NCBI GenBank assembly: GCA_025266875.1
Contig: JALLLT010000003.1
Location: 1,178,001 to 1,242,000 of the forward strand
Direction of reading: 5' to 3'
DNA: 64,000 nucleotides
Source: Fennellomyces sp. T-0311
Taxonomy: Eukaryota; Mucoromycota; Mucoromycetes; Mucorales; Lichtheimiaceae
In this document: positions 1 through 13,050 of the stretch, piece by piece
Layout of the letters: each line of letters begins with the position of its first letter
Position numbering within the stretch: the stretch's first letter is position 1
Made by a program: the position numbers and the translations under genes
Notes under the pieces: model-generated
What the model was told of the DNA's origin: nothing
Seen by the model: the letters and a program-made list of their open reading frames with translations, nothing else
The model's database searches: none

Positions 1-2
1 GT

Positions 3-344
<342 letters not shown>

Positions 345-1046
345 TAATAAGATGGAGAGAAGGAGGGGGGTTGGGGGGACCACTGTCCCTGCTCGCTTTC
401 GAATACTGTAACTTAATTCCAATTCCGATATATATGCTGCTGCAGTAGCAGTCCAGAGCGTCCTCGTTAATAGCCTCTCGCCTGATTTGGGAAATACATG
501 CGGCATTGTGTATACATTTGAAAAAGAAACGGTGCTTTATTTTTTTCGTTGCCTTGGGATTCCCTTGGCGATCATCCTGAGCGTAAAAAAAAGAATGCAA
601 ATGTAACCATGGCAAAAAAAGTTGTCATTGTCAGCTGAGACCGAGCATTGTCACCCGTGCGAGGGCATATTTTACCCTATTTTGCCTAGAGATGATTTGC
701 TGAACAAAAACCAATGCCGTGCATGTCAAGAAAAGCGCCTTTCGTGGGAACGATTCGGGACCTCTTTTTTTTTTCTAATCTGCAAACAAGTAAGAAACTA
801 TTTATGGCAAAGATCAACAAGCTCCCTTTTCCCATGCGACAACAAGTTGGCACTCTGTGCGCAAGGAGCAACGCGATACCGAACGCAATGGAAGCATTCT
901 TGTTTCACAGGCGCGCGCAAATCAATTCTTATTAAAAAAACCAAACGCATTGATTTTCAGTTTTTTTTTTTCCTTTCTTCTCTTCGAAAACGTGTGTTTC
1001 ACAAAATTTTGATAGTTTATATAACTTGACTTTCTTTCCGTTTGAC
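345..1046. promoter_or_regulatory. Shared upstream region between the MAP kinase and wc-1
   Basis: This 702-bp gap lies between two divergently transcribed genes. It contains several T/A homopolymers (around 540, 765 and 960) and pyrimidine-rich tracts near both starts, as is common in front of fungal genes. Long open frames here (for example 622-1029) show no family resemblance. I see no coding exon and no clear TATA box. Light-responsive GATA sites could be present but were not resolved. Confidence 0.4.
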
Positions 1047-3269
1047 ATGCAACCATTTCAACAGCAACAGCAACCCACTCTCGAACAAGTGCTGCAGTCT
1101 GCCAATTCAGACAACACGTTTCAAGTTGATCCATTGAGCGACATTCTGGGATCGCAACAGGCACAATTAACCACGTTGGAGGGTCAGCCGCTGACTTCGG
1201 AAGAGTCCGCGCTCCCACCCAACAATGCCCCATTAACGGGTATCTATTCGAATTCAGGATTCGATATGATTGGCATACTCTCCCGTATTGTCAACAGGTA
1301 AAATGACGACGCACCGTCTCTTTTTTCGTATGAAAGTTGAACCGATGATCGATATGTTAGGCCGAATCCTCAAATCAATCTGGGCCCAATTGATATGTCA
1401 TGCTCTTTCCTCGTCACCGACAATCGCCAGTATGATTGTCCGATCGTCTACTGCTCTCCCAATTTTGAAACCTTGACTGGCTATCGCAGTGCAGAGATCA
1501 TTGGCCGCAACTGTCGCTTTCTCCAGGCGCCCGATGGCCAAGTGACGGGTGGATCGCGTCGCACTCACACAGATAACCTAGCCGTATATCATCTCAAATC
1601 TTACTTGCTCCAGAAAAAGGAACATCAAGCGAGCATCATCAACTATCGCAAGGGTGGCCAGCCGTTTGTCAACTTGGTCACCGTCATTCCCGTTCCAGAC
1701 GAATCCAATCAAACTGCCTTTTTCGTTGGACTGCAAGTGGATCTTGTGGAACAGCCAAATGCCATTCTGGAAAAGATGAAAGGTAAAGGACAGTACCGCC
1801 TTGACATCATGCTGACCTCATGGCCCGTTTTAGATGGAACCTACTCTGTCAATTACCAGCAGATCAACATTCCACCGTATATCCCTGGCTATGGTAAGCG
1901 TTTGGTGCGATGCTTGTTGCGTTTCTGCCCTTGTGTAACGATGGCTTGCAGGTGCGGTGGTCGATCCCGTCGATGAGTATTTCCGCGAAATCCCTACGGG
2001 AGCATTGACCTCTTCGCTGGCCAAACCCGAGATCCTGAGTCTGGTGACCTGTTCCGGCGACAACGAGCAGCAATTGCAACAAGAATGGAACAAACTGCTG
2101 ATCGACCAAACCGTCGACTTCATCCATGTCTTGTCACTCAAGGGGTTCTTTTTGTATTGTTCGCGATCGTGTTCCACCATCTTGGAATACGATCCCGAAG
2201 AATTGTTGGGTCACTCCCTGAGTTCCATCACCCATCCCTCCGACATTGTACCCGTGATGCGAGACATCAAGGATGCAGCCAGCGACAGCGAACGTGTCGT
2301 CAGTTTCCTGTTCCGTGTTCGTCGCAAATACTCGGGATACATGTGGATGGAGTGCCAGGGTAAACTGCATGTGGATCATAGCAAGGGGCGCAAGTGTTTG
2401 ATTATGGCTGGCCGAGAACGCCCTGTCTATCGATTACCGCTCAAGGAAATCATCAACGCCAACGTCAACGTGGCCGATGCCGTCGAACCCTATCACAGCG
2501 GGGATCCTCTTTCCACGGAATTCTGGTCAAAGATGACCTTGGAAGGACTCTATTTCCGAGTCACGCCGCCATCCGAGGATGTATTGGGCTACCCACGAGA
2601 TGCATTGCAGGGATCGAGCATCTATCGATATGTAGGTGATAGCAACATCACAGACATTACGCATGCGCTCCGATCAGTGGGCCAGGGTCAAATTGTCAAT
2701 TTGAAACACACCATGCGCAACCAACGAGGCCAATACGTGCCCGTCATTTCCACGTTCTATCCTGGTGACACGGCCTTTGGTGTGGGCAGGCCTACGTTTG
2801 CCTTGGTCCAGACTCGATTGCAAACCATCGATGACATCAAGCGCGTGAACGGCGCAGCGTACATTGACCCGGCAAGACCTGGCGATGAAAACATCTTTTC
2901 TGAAATTGAAACGGTCCGTGGCACAAGTTGGCAATACGAGTTGCATCAGTTGCAACAAGCAAACGCACGTTTGCGCATGCAGATCGAAAAACTCTCCACA
3001 GGCAAGGACAAAAAGGTATGAATGGGACAGCGTTCTTATTGTTGTCTTTATTGACTTGCTTGCAGAGCAAAAAGAAGAAGGGAGCGGCGTCTTCGGATGA
3101 TGAACCAAAGATGATCTGCGCTCATTGTCAGCGCACGGATTCGCCTGAATGGCGCAAAGGTCCAAATGGCCCCAAGGAACTGTGCAATGCTTGCGGTTTG
3201 AAATACGCAAAGGCATCCAAGTCTCGCGAAGACGAAGTCGCGGCTACTGCTGTTACTGCTGAAAACTGA
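1047..3269 (+). CDS. wc-1: White collar-1 blue-light photoreceptor and transcription factor
   Basis: Five exons (1047-1297, 1361-1782, 1834-1893, 1952-3015, 3066-3269) join in phase to give 666 aa. After a Gln-rich start come a LOV domain with the flavin-adduct motif GRNCRFLQ (adduct Cys about residue 135), two further PAS regions (from about 235 and 385), a basic stretch and a C-terminal GATA zinc finger C-x2-C-x18-C-x2-C (about residues 616-641). This order is that of WC-1, which senses blue light through FAD and, with WC-2, activates light-regulated genes in the nucleus. Mucoralean fungi carry several WC-1 paralogues (madA/wcoA and mcwc-1a to c); because the zinc finger is kept, this copy should be able to bind DNA directly. 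Which paralogue it is cannot be told here. It is divergent from the MAP kinase gene. Confidence 0.95.
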
Positions 3270-5770
3270 GTCGCTTCATCTTTGCTTATACCTCCTTGCA
3301 GCTGAAATGTATACCGTAACTCAATTCATACTTTGAAAATAAAACAATGCGAAACTTTGCGTGCATGTGTTTTGTGTGAGAGATCAACTTTTTAAGTAAC
3401 ATCATGCTTCTTCTGACAACATCAATGCCAACTTCACACAAATATTTTCCTGCTTTGGTGGTTGCGCTTCTTTCTTCTGTTTGCATATCGAGAATAATCT
3501 TATTTGTTTGTGCCCATACTAGTTTATCACGTTCAGACAACAGCCGCGAAACAAATCAGCCACCAGAAGCACTAAAAAGAATAACTAATGGCAGTTTGAC
3601 ACCTTTCTCAAAAAAATGTGTGCTACAAAGAGGCTACCGAATGGCCGCTAGTTTGAGTAACTTGCTTCCCGCTACATACATACCCTTCTTGTCATAGGAT
3701 ACGGCGATGCTTGTTGTTCCAACGAACAATCATGCATGTCTTCATCAAACCATCACCGGTCTATATCAGTAAAAACGAACAAAGATTCATGTCATATGAT
3801 TTGGCAAGAGTAACTGACATTTTGTTACCGGGTGCAGTCAAACAAAGAAGACACTCGAGAAAGTCGCTTCAACCAAGCCTTCCAGTGTGCTCAGTACGAG
3901 ATCTCACTCGAAAAGCATCGTAAACCGAACGCCACGATTGAATCAAACGTATTTACTAGATTCGCTTGTCATGACCGCATCTGAAAGAAACAGTCGGCAC
4001 ACAGAAAGACGACTTGATTGGTCAGGGCTGGAACGGACACGGATTGTACTTTATTAGGATAAAATCGCACCAATGTAAGCAGCAAGTGGCAAAAACAACG
4101 CGTCGGTCAAGTAGTAAGCGCGCAGAGCACATGGGAAAAAAAGCAATGACTTTATTGAATCGAGACCCTGAGTGACAGTCACCAACAGGAACGGGTCACT
4201 TGAACAACAGGCCAATTAAAGGCCTTCAGAAGACCATTAAGTTTTTTTTTTCGTTCTCTTGTTTGATTGGATAGGTGGGCCACCAATTCCCATAATCCCC
4301 CGAAGCAGCTTCTTCCACAAGGAAGGCTACAGTCCCCAGAAGAGCAGCAAGTCTCCAAGGAGGTTGATCAAGTCTCCAAAGAAGACAAGCCGTCCAAAGG
4401 AAGACCAGCAGCCACCAAAGCAGCTTCGGTATTTTTGAATCTCAACAGTAATGAAGCACAACCAAACAAAGAGCAAGGGGAAGTTTATCCCTTCATCTGT
4501 TTGTGCCATCTCGCTACTGGAGACCCTGGTGGTTTCCCTCGAGCATAACTTTCTCTTGGGATTATTGTGAAAAGAAAGAAAAAAGCTGCCGATTCTGACC
4601 TCCTTTTATACCTTTTTGAAAGCGAGCAGTCCCCCTTTTTTTTTCACATGTAGCAACAGTCACCCAGGCTATGACGTTTTACAGTAACAAGTCATGGCCG
4701 CAGCAAACGGTGTGCAAGAGCAATAAAGGACTGTATGGCTTGAAAGGTAGCTTTTTTTTTTGCTGGTCTTCGTTACTGATTCACACTGCTGTCATACCGA
4801 CAAGTCCGCTTGACGACGCACAGTGCACAGACCTCTCTTTGTCCACGCCGGCTGAACCGATTATCCCTGCACACACGCCAATCAGTACTCGAAAAACTGT
4901 TTCGCAGATACATATCCGGCACACCATAGAGTATGCAAGGAACTTAGAGTAGCACCGCCATCCACCAACAACATGTACAACTTTCCACAATAATGCTTTC
5001 TCTCGCCTTCAAATGCACCAGCTCTGGATACCTGACAGTCTGGCAATAGAATGGATAGACTATTTCAGCTTCACACGAACCTCTTTTCTCTCCGCTACAC
5101 CACATCGACTTTCACGTCATTCTTTGTCGTTCCAGTGATGGCGATTCATGAACACACTCTTTCGTTCCTATCATGTCGCCATCTCGATCTAATTAGCGCG
5201 CGATCGACATTCGACCATGGGAATCCAACATATGCCTGACACGACTGATATCGTGCGGTCGCGTCATACACCAGGCACTGAATACGGTGCGCATTGACCT
5301 GACGATAGTCATTCAACTTGACCATGTAGCTACGCACGAAATATACCGGGTGACAGTCAGAGCACCAATCCAGTTGATAAGTCATGGCGACCAGATAAGG
5401 ATTTTACTGCTAGGGATGCGCGCATACCCCGAAGAAAGCTGATGGATGTATATTCGATATACAGAATGGGTGTAGCTGATGCTGTTCCAAAAGCATGTAC
5501 TGAACATCTTGAGACCGTCTAAAAAGTGCCAGTAAATGTATACTAGCACAGATGATCGAAGTGGATGCTGTGCTTCTGCTGCATTGAATCATCATTGGCC
5601 GAGCAGTTTGTAGAAATAGCCTTTTCATAAACGGACTTACCCAGAGCAATTATATTCATCCCAAAAAAGGCACATCGCGACACCGATGAAACATTAAAAC
5701 ATATACGTGCTAGATATATATAAAGGTTTATTTTAAAAAATAGTGTATAGTAGTTACATATTATTAACGA
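3270..5770. other. Intergenic region, no supported gene
   Basis: About 2.5 kb between the wc-1 stop and the stop of the F-box gene on the other strand. Open frames exist (3404-3697, 4267-4548, 4671-4952) but have no recognisable domain, and the one at 4267 lacks an ATG. Around 4310-4430 there is an imperfect local repetition of an AAGTCTCCAAGGAGG-like unit. I found no tRNA or other RNA gene. Confidence 0.5.
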
Positions 5771-7602
5771 CTATGAATAATTCCTGAACTTCAAGCTGCC
5801 TCCGCGTTGCTGTAAAACACGTTTGACGTTCTGTAAATCGTATATGGGTGTTCCAATTGTGTAATATTGGTTATCCTCGCGAATGTGTAGCTGCTTAAGT
5901 GATGGCACCTTATCAACCAAGGCTTGTGCGTTATGGGGATCCATATCAATCTCCAAACAGGCAAGTTGTGAAGCACCGACAGTTGCAAAATCCAATATGG
6001 CATCCCGTTTATGATAATTGCAGCCAACAAGCTTCAAACGTCGGATTTTCGGACAATGTTTGGCAATGCTTTGGAGCACATGGTCGTCGACAATAAAGTA
6101 TCCCATATTGTACCCATTTTCAAGCGTATCCGAAATCTCAATGACCTCCAAAACGGGACAATAACGGAATAGAAATGAAAACGCTTCGCTGACTGAATTG
6201 GGGCTGTAGCTACCGACCGTACAATTTTCCGGAAATAAATGGAGTTCTCGTAAACGTGGGGCACCAAAGAGAGCTAGTGTTTCGAGTGCATAGAGACCGT
6301 TGTAATGGAGGTATAAATATTCCAGCGTGCGGTATGATTTTTCCATGATCAAAGGTATATCGGCTAGATCATGGTTGAAGGACTCCTCGACAAAAACAAA
6401 TCTGCGCAGTCTCTTATGGTTGCTTGATACTCGTGTTGGCTCCGCGGGTTCAATGGGGGCAGTGGTCAGCGTTTCGGGCATTTCAGCGGATTTGCTGAAA
6501 ACAAGCGTCTCGAGGTATGGACAAAACTTCAGTGCTTGACGCATACAGTAACCATGATGGATTGGTGCTCGAGAGTCCAGAAACAGGTGTATCAAACTGG
6601 GACATTGTCGCAGAATACCAGAGATTTGAGCTGTGCTACTTTCGCTGAGATATATGGCGGATAGCTTGAGAGATGTGAGGAGCGAGAGTTTGAATTTCGG
6701 TGCAATGATGCTTTTTTTTCTTGGTACAGGTATACCAGATCCTGCAATTTGGGACTCGACGGTTTGTGAAAATGACACATCAGTAAGGCTGGAACATGCC
6801 TCCAAGATAGGACCGAGAAAATTTCCATCTGGAACGCGGCAATCGATAAACTCAACTTGTTTGACGGGTGGGCTTGTCCATCGTATTGCCTCTGCCAAGA
6901 TTTTGGCTCCATCCATAGTTAATGTTAGCTTACTGAAAACTTTTGTGATACAGTCAGTATTATTGTACGAAAAGTTAAATGACTAAAATACATACTTAGT
7001 TTTTTCAAAAGATGATTATCCGAATCGGTTAACAGCTTGAGTATATCGGCTACAAGTTGTGTATCCACAGGACCATCCAGACGGAATTCTTGGATTTGAC
7101 GGCGCACTACCGAATCGATAGTTGATCTTTGTATTTGCGGAATTACTGTTGAAAGTCGTCTCCAAAATTCGGGCCAGTGGATTATGAAGTCGTACCATGC
7201 TTGACACACTTGAGAACAGCGGATCAGGTCGCAAAATTCCAGGTAACCGAATATCAAGCAAAGGATGTCGTATGGAAGAAATTCGGTGCTGCGTCGTACA
7301 AGGGTGATTGATATGCTAGCCTTTTCCTTTTTAAGCGTAGCATGTTGTGCGTTATCTGGCGGCACGAACCGTAAGCCCTGTTTATACACATTTAATGCGG
7401 CTTGCAGGTTGTTTTTTTGTTCGTAGAGTTGTCCGGAGACAAGGTATCCGTGAGCTGAAGCAGGGGATCGTCGAATTATCTTTTGAGCGGCCAGCTGTGC
7501 TTTGTCAATGGAGTCAAATCCAGGTCGGTAGTAGGGTATGATGTTCGTATTATCACGAAGCTTTGAGGTAATGGTGCTGTACTTTTTCTTGAAGAAAGCC
7601 AT
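5771..7602 (-). CDS. F-box protein with N-terminal TPR and C-terminal LRR
   Basis: Two exons, 7602-6996 and 6939-5771, give 591 aa. The 56-nt intron uses GTATGT and an AAAAG acceptor; the more obvious CAG six bases later would break the frame. Residues about 30-100 look like TPR helices (AHGYLVSGQLYEQKNNLQAA, then ALNVYKQG), residues 107-150 are an F-box (EFLPYDILCLIFGYLEFCDL and on), and the rest is a run of leucine-rich repeats (LRELHLF, IRRLKLVGC and similar). F-box proteins of this type are substrate receptors of SCF ubiquitin ligases: the F-box binds Skp1 and the LRR binds the target. The layout equals that of the gene at 57509-59563, so the two are paralogues. The substrate is unknown. 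Confidence 0.85.
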
Positions 7603-9158
7603 TGTTCTCTTTTTTTGAGAGTGTAATTAGAAGAAGCCGTAACGATAACGTTTGGTGGACCGATAAACTACTTGAAGCATTTACACATGACCGTTTGTTG
7701 CACAATTATTTGATAAGGATTTTCTGTTTCTTATCTCTTTATTATAAGGCCACCAAAAATGTAAACTACATGATAATTCTTGAGTAACATGAGAGACGCC
7801 GGCTATCATGATTAAGATAAAAACAGTAACTGGACAAGGAAAAAGTCAGCTTATGTAGAGTTGAACTTATTGTCTGAAAGGACCGAGATCTTGGGGTAAT
7901 TGCAACTGTCAACTGTAAAACGTACGCCAAATTGTTTCAGAGTATGTGGCAACGTCGTTCTATGTATACATCTGGATCCTTTAGGCGCTATCATCGATAA
8001 GATGCCCCAGGACAACTTTGTGGATTATGGTCATTGATTAAACAAAAAAATACTCACTACATTTACCTCGTCTGATGCGATAAATACCTCAATTACTAAT
8101 GCGTACAAAGTAATTGCTTGAATCGAGACAATACAGCTTACCCAGAAAATTAATACGCATCCACCATACTGAATACCTGTCAGTGATTATTGATAACGAG
8201 AAAACCCGAGCCAAACGCGATTTTACAAGTTCCCACACTGGGACCGTGGCATCGTCACAGATAACCCAAAAGTAGAGGACTGAACCGTTATCAGTGACGC
8301 TATGTTTTCTCCCAACCCATCTGTTCCTCCGATGATTGCCGCCATAGTAGATGTCAGTGTTTGCTTCGATTGTAAAGTCATCTGGGCAAGTCGACTTGCG
8401 CTATGGATAGGAATGGGTTGGAAACTTCTGAAGTTTGTTAACTTTCAGCTGTGGCTCGTTGCATTCAATTATGCTAGCAATATTTATTAAGTGTAGATTT
8501 TCTTAAAAGTTTTAGTATACTGGTTGCATTTTTCGTAGTGGATATTTATGTCTGGCCAAAGGAGTGCTTCAAGCTCCTACCATTAGTCCTACCCAAAGCT
8601 GTAGATCTTGCCGAAAAGAGTTTGAAATGATCGATGATATAAACTTAAACGGGTAATACTGTATGCACCATTGGTAATCTGTCTTCTTGCTGGATATACG
8701 TGATGATTTAGAAAACCGCAACTGCTTTCTTGTTGGATCAGAAAGTGGGTGATCCCTTACTGCGAGATTAATGCTCACATTAGCTGCTACTGCCCACAGT
8801 TTCACAATCATTCAACCGGTGGCACCGCATACCACACTGCTAGATCAATGAACACCGGAACAATTGGCGCACAACAGTGAAAAGAGGGTGCAGGATCTCC
8901 ATACTCAAAGCGCGTAATGCGGGTAATTTGTTTTACCGATGTGCGCTCGGTAAAATCAAAGGAATCAGCATATCAATTCTGCCTCTTTTTCCGTAGTAAC
9001 CTGTACGTAACAAAACGGATGAAAGGGATAGACAAGAAGGGAGAAAACGATGGATGAATAGACGGATGGATGGATGTGTGTTGAACCGATGAGACGATGA
9101 AACTGAATGAACGATTTTGTTCAACATTTTTACAGTACGACACTACACACGCCTCGTG
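7603..9158. other. Intergenic region with GATG microsatellite
   Basis: A 1.56-kb gap between divergent genes. No open frame in it resembles a protein family; the longest (8302-8490 plus, 8569-8811 minus) look random. Near 9045-9078 there is an imperfect GATGGATG microsatellite. The sequence just before the eS7 start, TTTTTACAG at about 9127-9135, looks like a 3' splice site, so eS7 may have an intron in its 5' leader. Confidence 0.45.
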
Positions 9159-9922
9159 ATGGCTTCGCACAAGATCACCAAGCTCGCGGGAGCTAAGCCT
9201 GTCGATGAGTTCGAGCTCAACATTGCCCAAGCTCTTGTTGATTTGGAGAACAATGTTCCCGAACTGAAGAAGGACTTGCGACCTTTGACCATTTCTAGTG
9301 CCAAGGAGGTACAGGAACGACAAATATTTAAGAGAAAGCGGAGGAGACTAAGAAAAAGGAAATAATAGATCGAGCTTGGTGGTGGCAAGAAGGCTATTGT
9401 CATTTTCGTGCCTGTTCCTCTTCTTAAGGCTTTCCACAAGGTCCAGCAAAGGTTAGCATAAATTACTCCTTAAAGTTTTGATACTCAACAACAAATCTGC
9501 ATTAGATTGACTCGTGAGCTTGAAAAGAAGTTCTCGGACCGTCATGTTGTCTTTGTTGCGCAGCGCCGCATTTTGCCCAGGCCCTCGCGTCGCGATAACC
9601 CCAAGCAGCCTCGTCCGAGATCCCGTACCTTGACTGCTGTCCACAATGCTATCCTTGAGGATATGGTCTACCCCACCGAGCTCGTTGGCAAGCGTACTCG
9701 CGTCAAGGTTGATGGCTCCAAGACGATCAAAGCGTAAGTGTCCCATTGTCATTTGAAGAGAAAAATGATGTCATGACAACTCACTCTATTTTTTTTAGTT
9801 TCCTTGACACTAAGGACGCCACATCTTTGGAGTACAAGCTCGATACCTTCTCCGCCGTGTACAAAAAGTTGACCGGCAAGTCTGTCGTGTTTGAGTTCCC
9901 CACTGCTACTGAGGTGTACTAG
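9159..9922 (+). CDS. RPS7: 40S ribosomal protein eS7
   Basis: Four exons (9159-9308, 9369-9451, 9506-9733, 9799-9922) join in phase to 194 aa, the usual length for eS7. Diagnostic stretches are [57 protein letters not shown] and [12 protein letters not shown]. The protein is a structural part of the small cytosolic ribosomal subunit. The ATG at 9159 gives MASHKITK and matches the family start; the open frame extends upstream to 9117 but without support. All introns are GT-AG and 52-65 nt long. A possible leader intron ends just upstream. Confidence 0.97.
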
Positions 9923-10102
9923 ATTGGGAAAAAAGCACCGTTGTATTAAAGTCATAAAAAAGGACAGTGTTGATACTGGGCATGGGAAAATGGCTGGCAT
10001 GTGTTTCAAGTACACAGTGGTGCAAGGAAAAAAAAAGAGCAGAGGCGCACTAACATTTTACTCGCTTTCTTTTTCCCCGCGCCCCGTCGTCTTTCATTTA
10101 CG

Positions 10103-12828
10103 ATGGACAATTCAAATTCAATGTTTGCCCCCATGAAGAAGCTGGGCTTCCCAGCGTTAGACCTGGTGAAGGAACGAGGAAAAAACGTAATTAAACACTA
10201 TGCAAAAATCCAAGAAACGTTGCAAACCAGCAGTGGATACGGGTTTAATCCAAGGCAATATGAGCATTCTGCGTCTACGTCGAAGAAGGTTCTTGCTACT
10301 TTTTATCGTTGCTGTATTTTTGTTTAACAGCCGGCAAATGGGTTGTATAGAAGCAGATGAAGATCAAAGCACCGGTCGTCCAAGAGGAAGGGCCAGAGTC
10401 TTTCCGAGCAGAGAAATGGAACTTGCCTGGGATGACTCCATACGGGTATTATATAACAGACGTGCATAGACCGACTAGTCACCCGGCTGCACCCTCCCCA
10501 GACAACCAATTCCGACGAACGGCACCTGTATGGCCACCGCCAATGCTATCTGTTGAGGATCGAGACCATCTACTGGAGCTGTACTATACCCACGTTCACC
10601 CTCAGATGCCACTGCTAGACCAGGTGACTATGCAGTACCATCTCAACCACTGCTGGTGCAGTAGTTATAGCAGCTCCTACTTCTCGCCGCTATTTTTTTG
10701 CGCCATGTTCGCGAACGTAGTCCGCTATTCTGATCGACCACATGTTCAAAGCCAAGCAGACCAATTTATGGACCTTGCGCATGCCTTTCGAGAGAGTTAT
10801 TATGGATATTCATCCATTAGTTCCATCCTTGCACTGATCCTTATGGCAGAGGCAGAACAAACTAAACAACAGCCACATGTTTCCTACGCCTGGTTATTGG
10901 CAGGTGAATCAATTCGTATGACTATGGAACTCGGCCTACAGCGCTCGTGCAACGTATCGCACAGTCCAGCTGATCGCGAACTAGCAGTCCGGACCTTCTG
11001 GGCGGTATTTACTGCCGACCGCCTCATGGCCATGACTTATGGCCGTCCCTTTCTTTTTGAAGAGAAGGATATGTAAGTGTTTGCTATCCATTCAAAACAG
11101 CAATGGTGTCTCACCTGGTTTGATTAGTGAGATACCTATGCCCTCGTTGACTGATTCGGAAAAAAAGAACTTCCCACACACTAAACAGTACTTGAAGAAC
11201 TTCGCCACCTTAATTGACATAAGCAAGGTTGTAGGGCGTATAATTCGATTTAATTACTCAGCCCAGGCCGTACCGATGAAAGGACCATCACTGGCAAGTG
11301 TGCGTTTTATAGTTGTAATCACCATGATAACCCTGTTGCATAGCACCAGGAAGCGATGCTGTCAACTTTGAACAGCTGGATCGCTTCCATGATCAAAGAG
11401 GCCATGAGTTGCCCACCACCAGCGAATGCATTCCAAAGCCACTTCGAAACCATGAAGCGGCTGATGCTGCACACGCTTCTTATTTTACTGCACCAGCCCC
11501 ACGTTGATACCAAGGAGCCAAATGTTCAGAAGAAGAACGGCATCTCAATGCCGTCTTTCGAAACCACAACATACTCAGCATTAATCATTACCGAACGGAT
11601 ATCTGAGCTATCACTTCAAGAGCTTGAGTACATGACCAAGTGCTCCCCAGCCATATACACACTTTTGACTGCAATGCGTGTTCACCTTATGAACGCATCA
11701 TACGAACATGACGACGAAAATGTTCGGAATGGAGAGATTAGCTTCCTGCGAAGCATGGCCGTGATCGAAAAGGCTCAGCAATACTTCCAAGAAGGAATAT
11801 TACTCTCGACGACTATCAGACATCTCCAAAACCAGTTTTTCTCCAGGTCATGTTCCGTTTTGGCAGAATATGCTGACAAAATCAAGCATGACTCAGGGTC
11901 CTCTTCAAAACCGATCTTCGATGGATGCGATCCCACACCGTCATCGCTGATGAATTCAGCTGTTCCTGGTAGCTCAGTGTTGATCACATCAGAATACCGC
12001 CAGCCACCCAAAACTACGCGAGCGGGTCTCTCACGTACAAACAAAAACAAGGCATCGTCACTTTACACTACATACAAACCAGATGCTAAAGGCAAATTGA
12101 CTCCTCATCGACAACTGCAATCTAAGCCGACTCCGAAAAAGAAGCGCACCTCCCGCAACACCGAAGCCGATGCGCAATCAAGCAGTAGTACTCAGCCTGA
12201 GCTTCAACAAGCTGTTTCGCCAGGCAACTTTTACGCGTCGCCAATGCAAGCGTATAATAGTGGAGAACCCAGTCCACAGAACTATTATACTTTCGTCGAG
12301 CAACAACCAGAGCCTGCCCAGCAGCGCCCACAGCAACAGCAAATGGTTTCTCCATGTCTACTACAGCAGCAAGCGGTTTCTCCCGGTCTGGTACAGCAAC
12401 AGATGGTCTCACCCAGTCTGGTACAGCAGCAGATGGTCTCACCCGGTCTGATACAGCAGCAAATGGTGTCTCCCAGCACGGTACAACAGCATGACCCCCA
12501 GTTCAATCAGCCAAGTGATATGTACCAAGATCCGACTTTGGCTTTCCTCCATCAAATCACTCAGTCTATGGAACAATATGGTTTCTATAGCAGTGCGCCA
12601 GCTCCGGGCACTGAAATGCCGACCAGTATACCCACAAACACATATAATATCACGCCCAATTCCATGGTTGACAACATAGATACCCTCCATACGTACATTG
12701 TCGACCCATCAAGCTCGCAAATACAAATTACAGATGGTAACGCCAACTTTGATACCAGCATCATCGATCCAAACACGATGTTAGACATCTGTATGTACAA
12801 TTTCGGCGGAACCACGTCCAGTGGATAA
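10103..12828 (+). CDS. Fungal-specific transcription factor domain protein without visible zinc cluster
   Basis: Proposed exons 10103-10288, 10351-11072, 11128-11297 and 11354-12828 give about 850 aa. The middle (from about residue 95) is a fungal_trans-type regulatory domain: LLELYYTHVHPQMPLLDQ, then RMTMELGLQRSCN, RELAVRTFWAVFTADRLMA and GRPFLFEE. Such domains normally follow a Zn2Cys6 DNA-binding domain, but no C-x2-C-x6-C cluster is visible in the first exon or in any frame just upstream. The C-terminal third is polar and Gln-rich with a perfect-period repeat (see 12331-12490) and a basic KKKR patch, as in activation regions. The first splice is uncertain: the best-looking acceptor at 10330 leads to stops, so I used TATAG at 10350. 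The third intron also uses a weak acceptor. Either the gene uses a divergent DNA-binding region or its 5' end is damaged. Confidence 0.7.
12331..12490 (+). repeat. 30-bp coding minisatellite, five units, Gln-rich
   Basis: Five consecutive 30-bp units (12331, 12361, 12391, 12421, 12451) plus a partial sixth encode a 10-residue period of the form QQQMVSP(G/S/C)L(V/I/L). Units differ by a few bases each. It lies inside the transcription-factor gene and keeps frame. The antisense frame appears as an artificial Cys-rich open frame. Confidence 0.9.
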
Positions 12829-13050
12829 TGTCTACCTTCAAAATCATAGCATATTCGTTACTATTCTCAATAAATCATGCAAATGATCCTCAGTTTCTCG
12901 TTTCTGTTATGGCTGCAAGACCCTGCAGCGATTCAGAAAAAGCGTTGATACAAAAGCAGTGGGATCGCTAAGTGAATTTCCATCTTTTTTCTTTCTTGTC
13001 GCTGCTTTCTTTCTCTCTTTATCTCCACCTTCCCAACTTTATCCTTTGCA

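Noticed and set aside
622..1029. 135-codon open frame upstream of wc-1
   Set aside because: Low-complexity, no domain, sits in the shared promoter region and overlaps homopolymer runs.
4267..4548. 93-codon frame rich in Lys, Gln and Ser with local repeats
   Set aside because: No ATG, the composition follows from a short imperfect DNA repeat, and no flanking exons could be found.
12122..12506. Cys-rich frames on the minus strand that look like a metal-binding repeat protein
   Set aside because: They are the antisense of the Gln-rich 30-bp minisatellite in the transcription factor gene.
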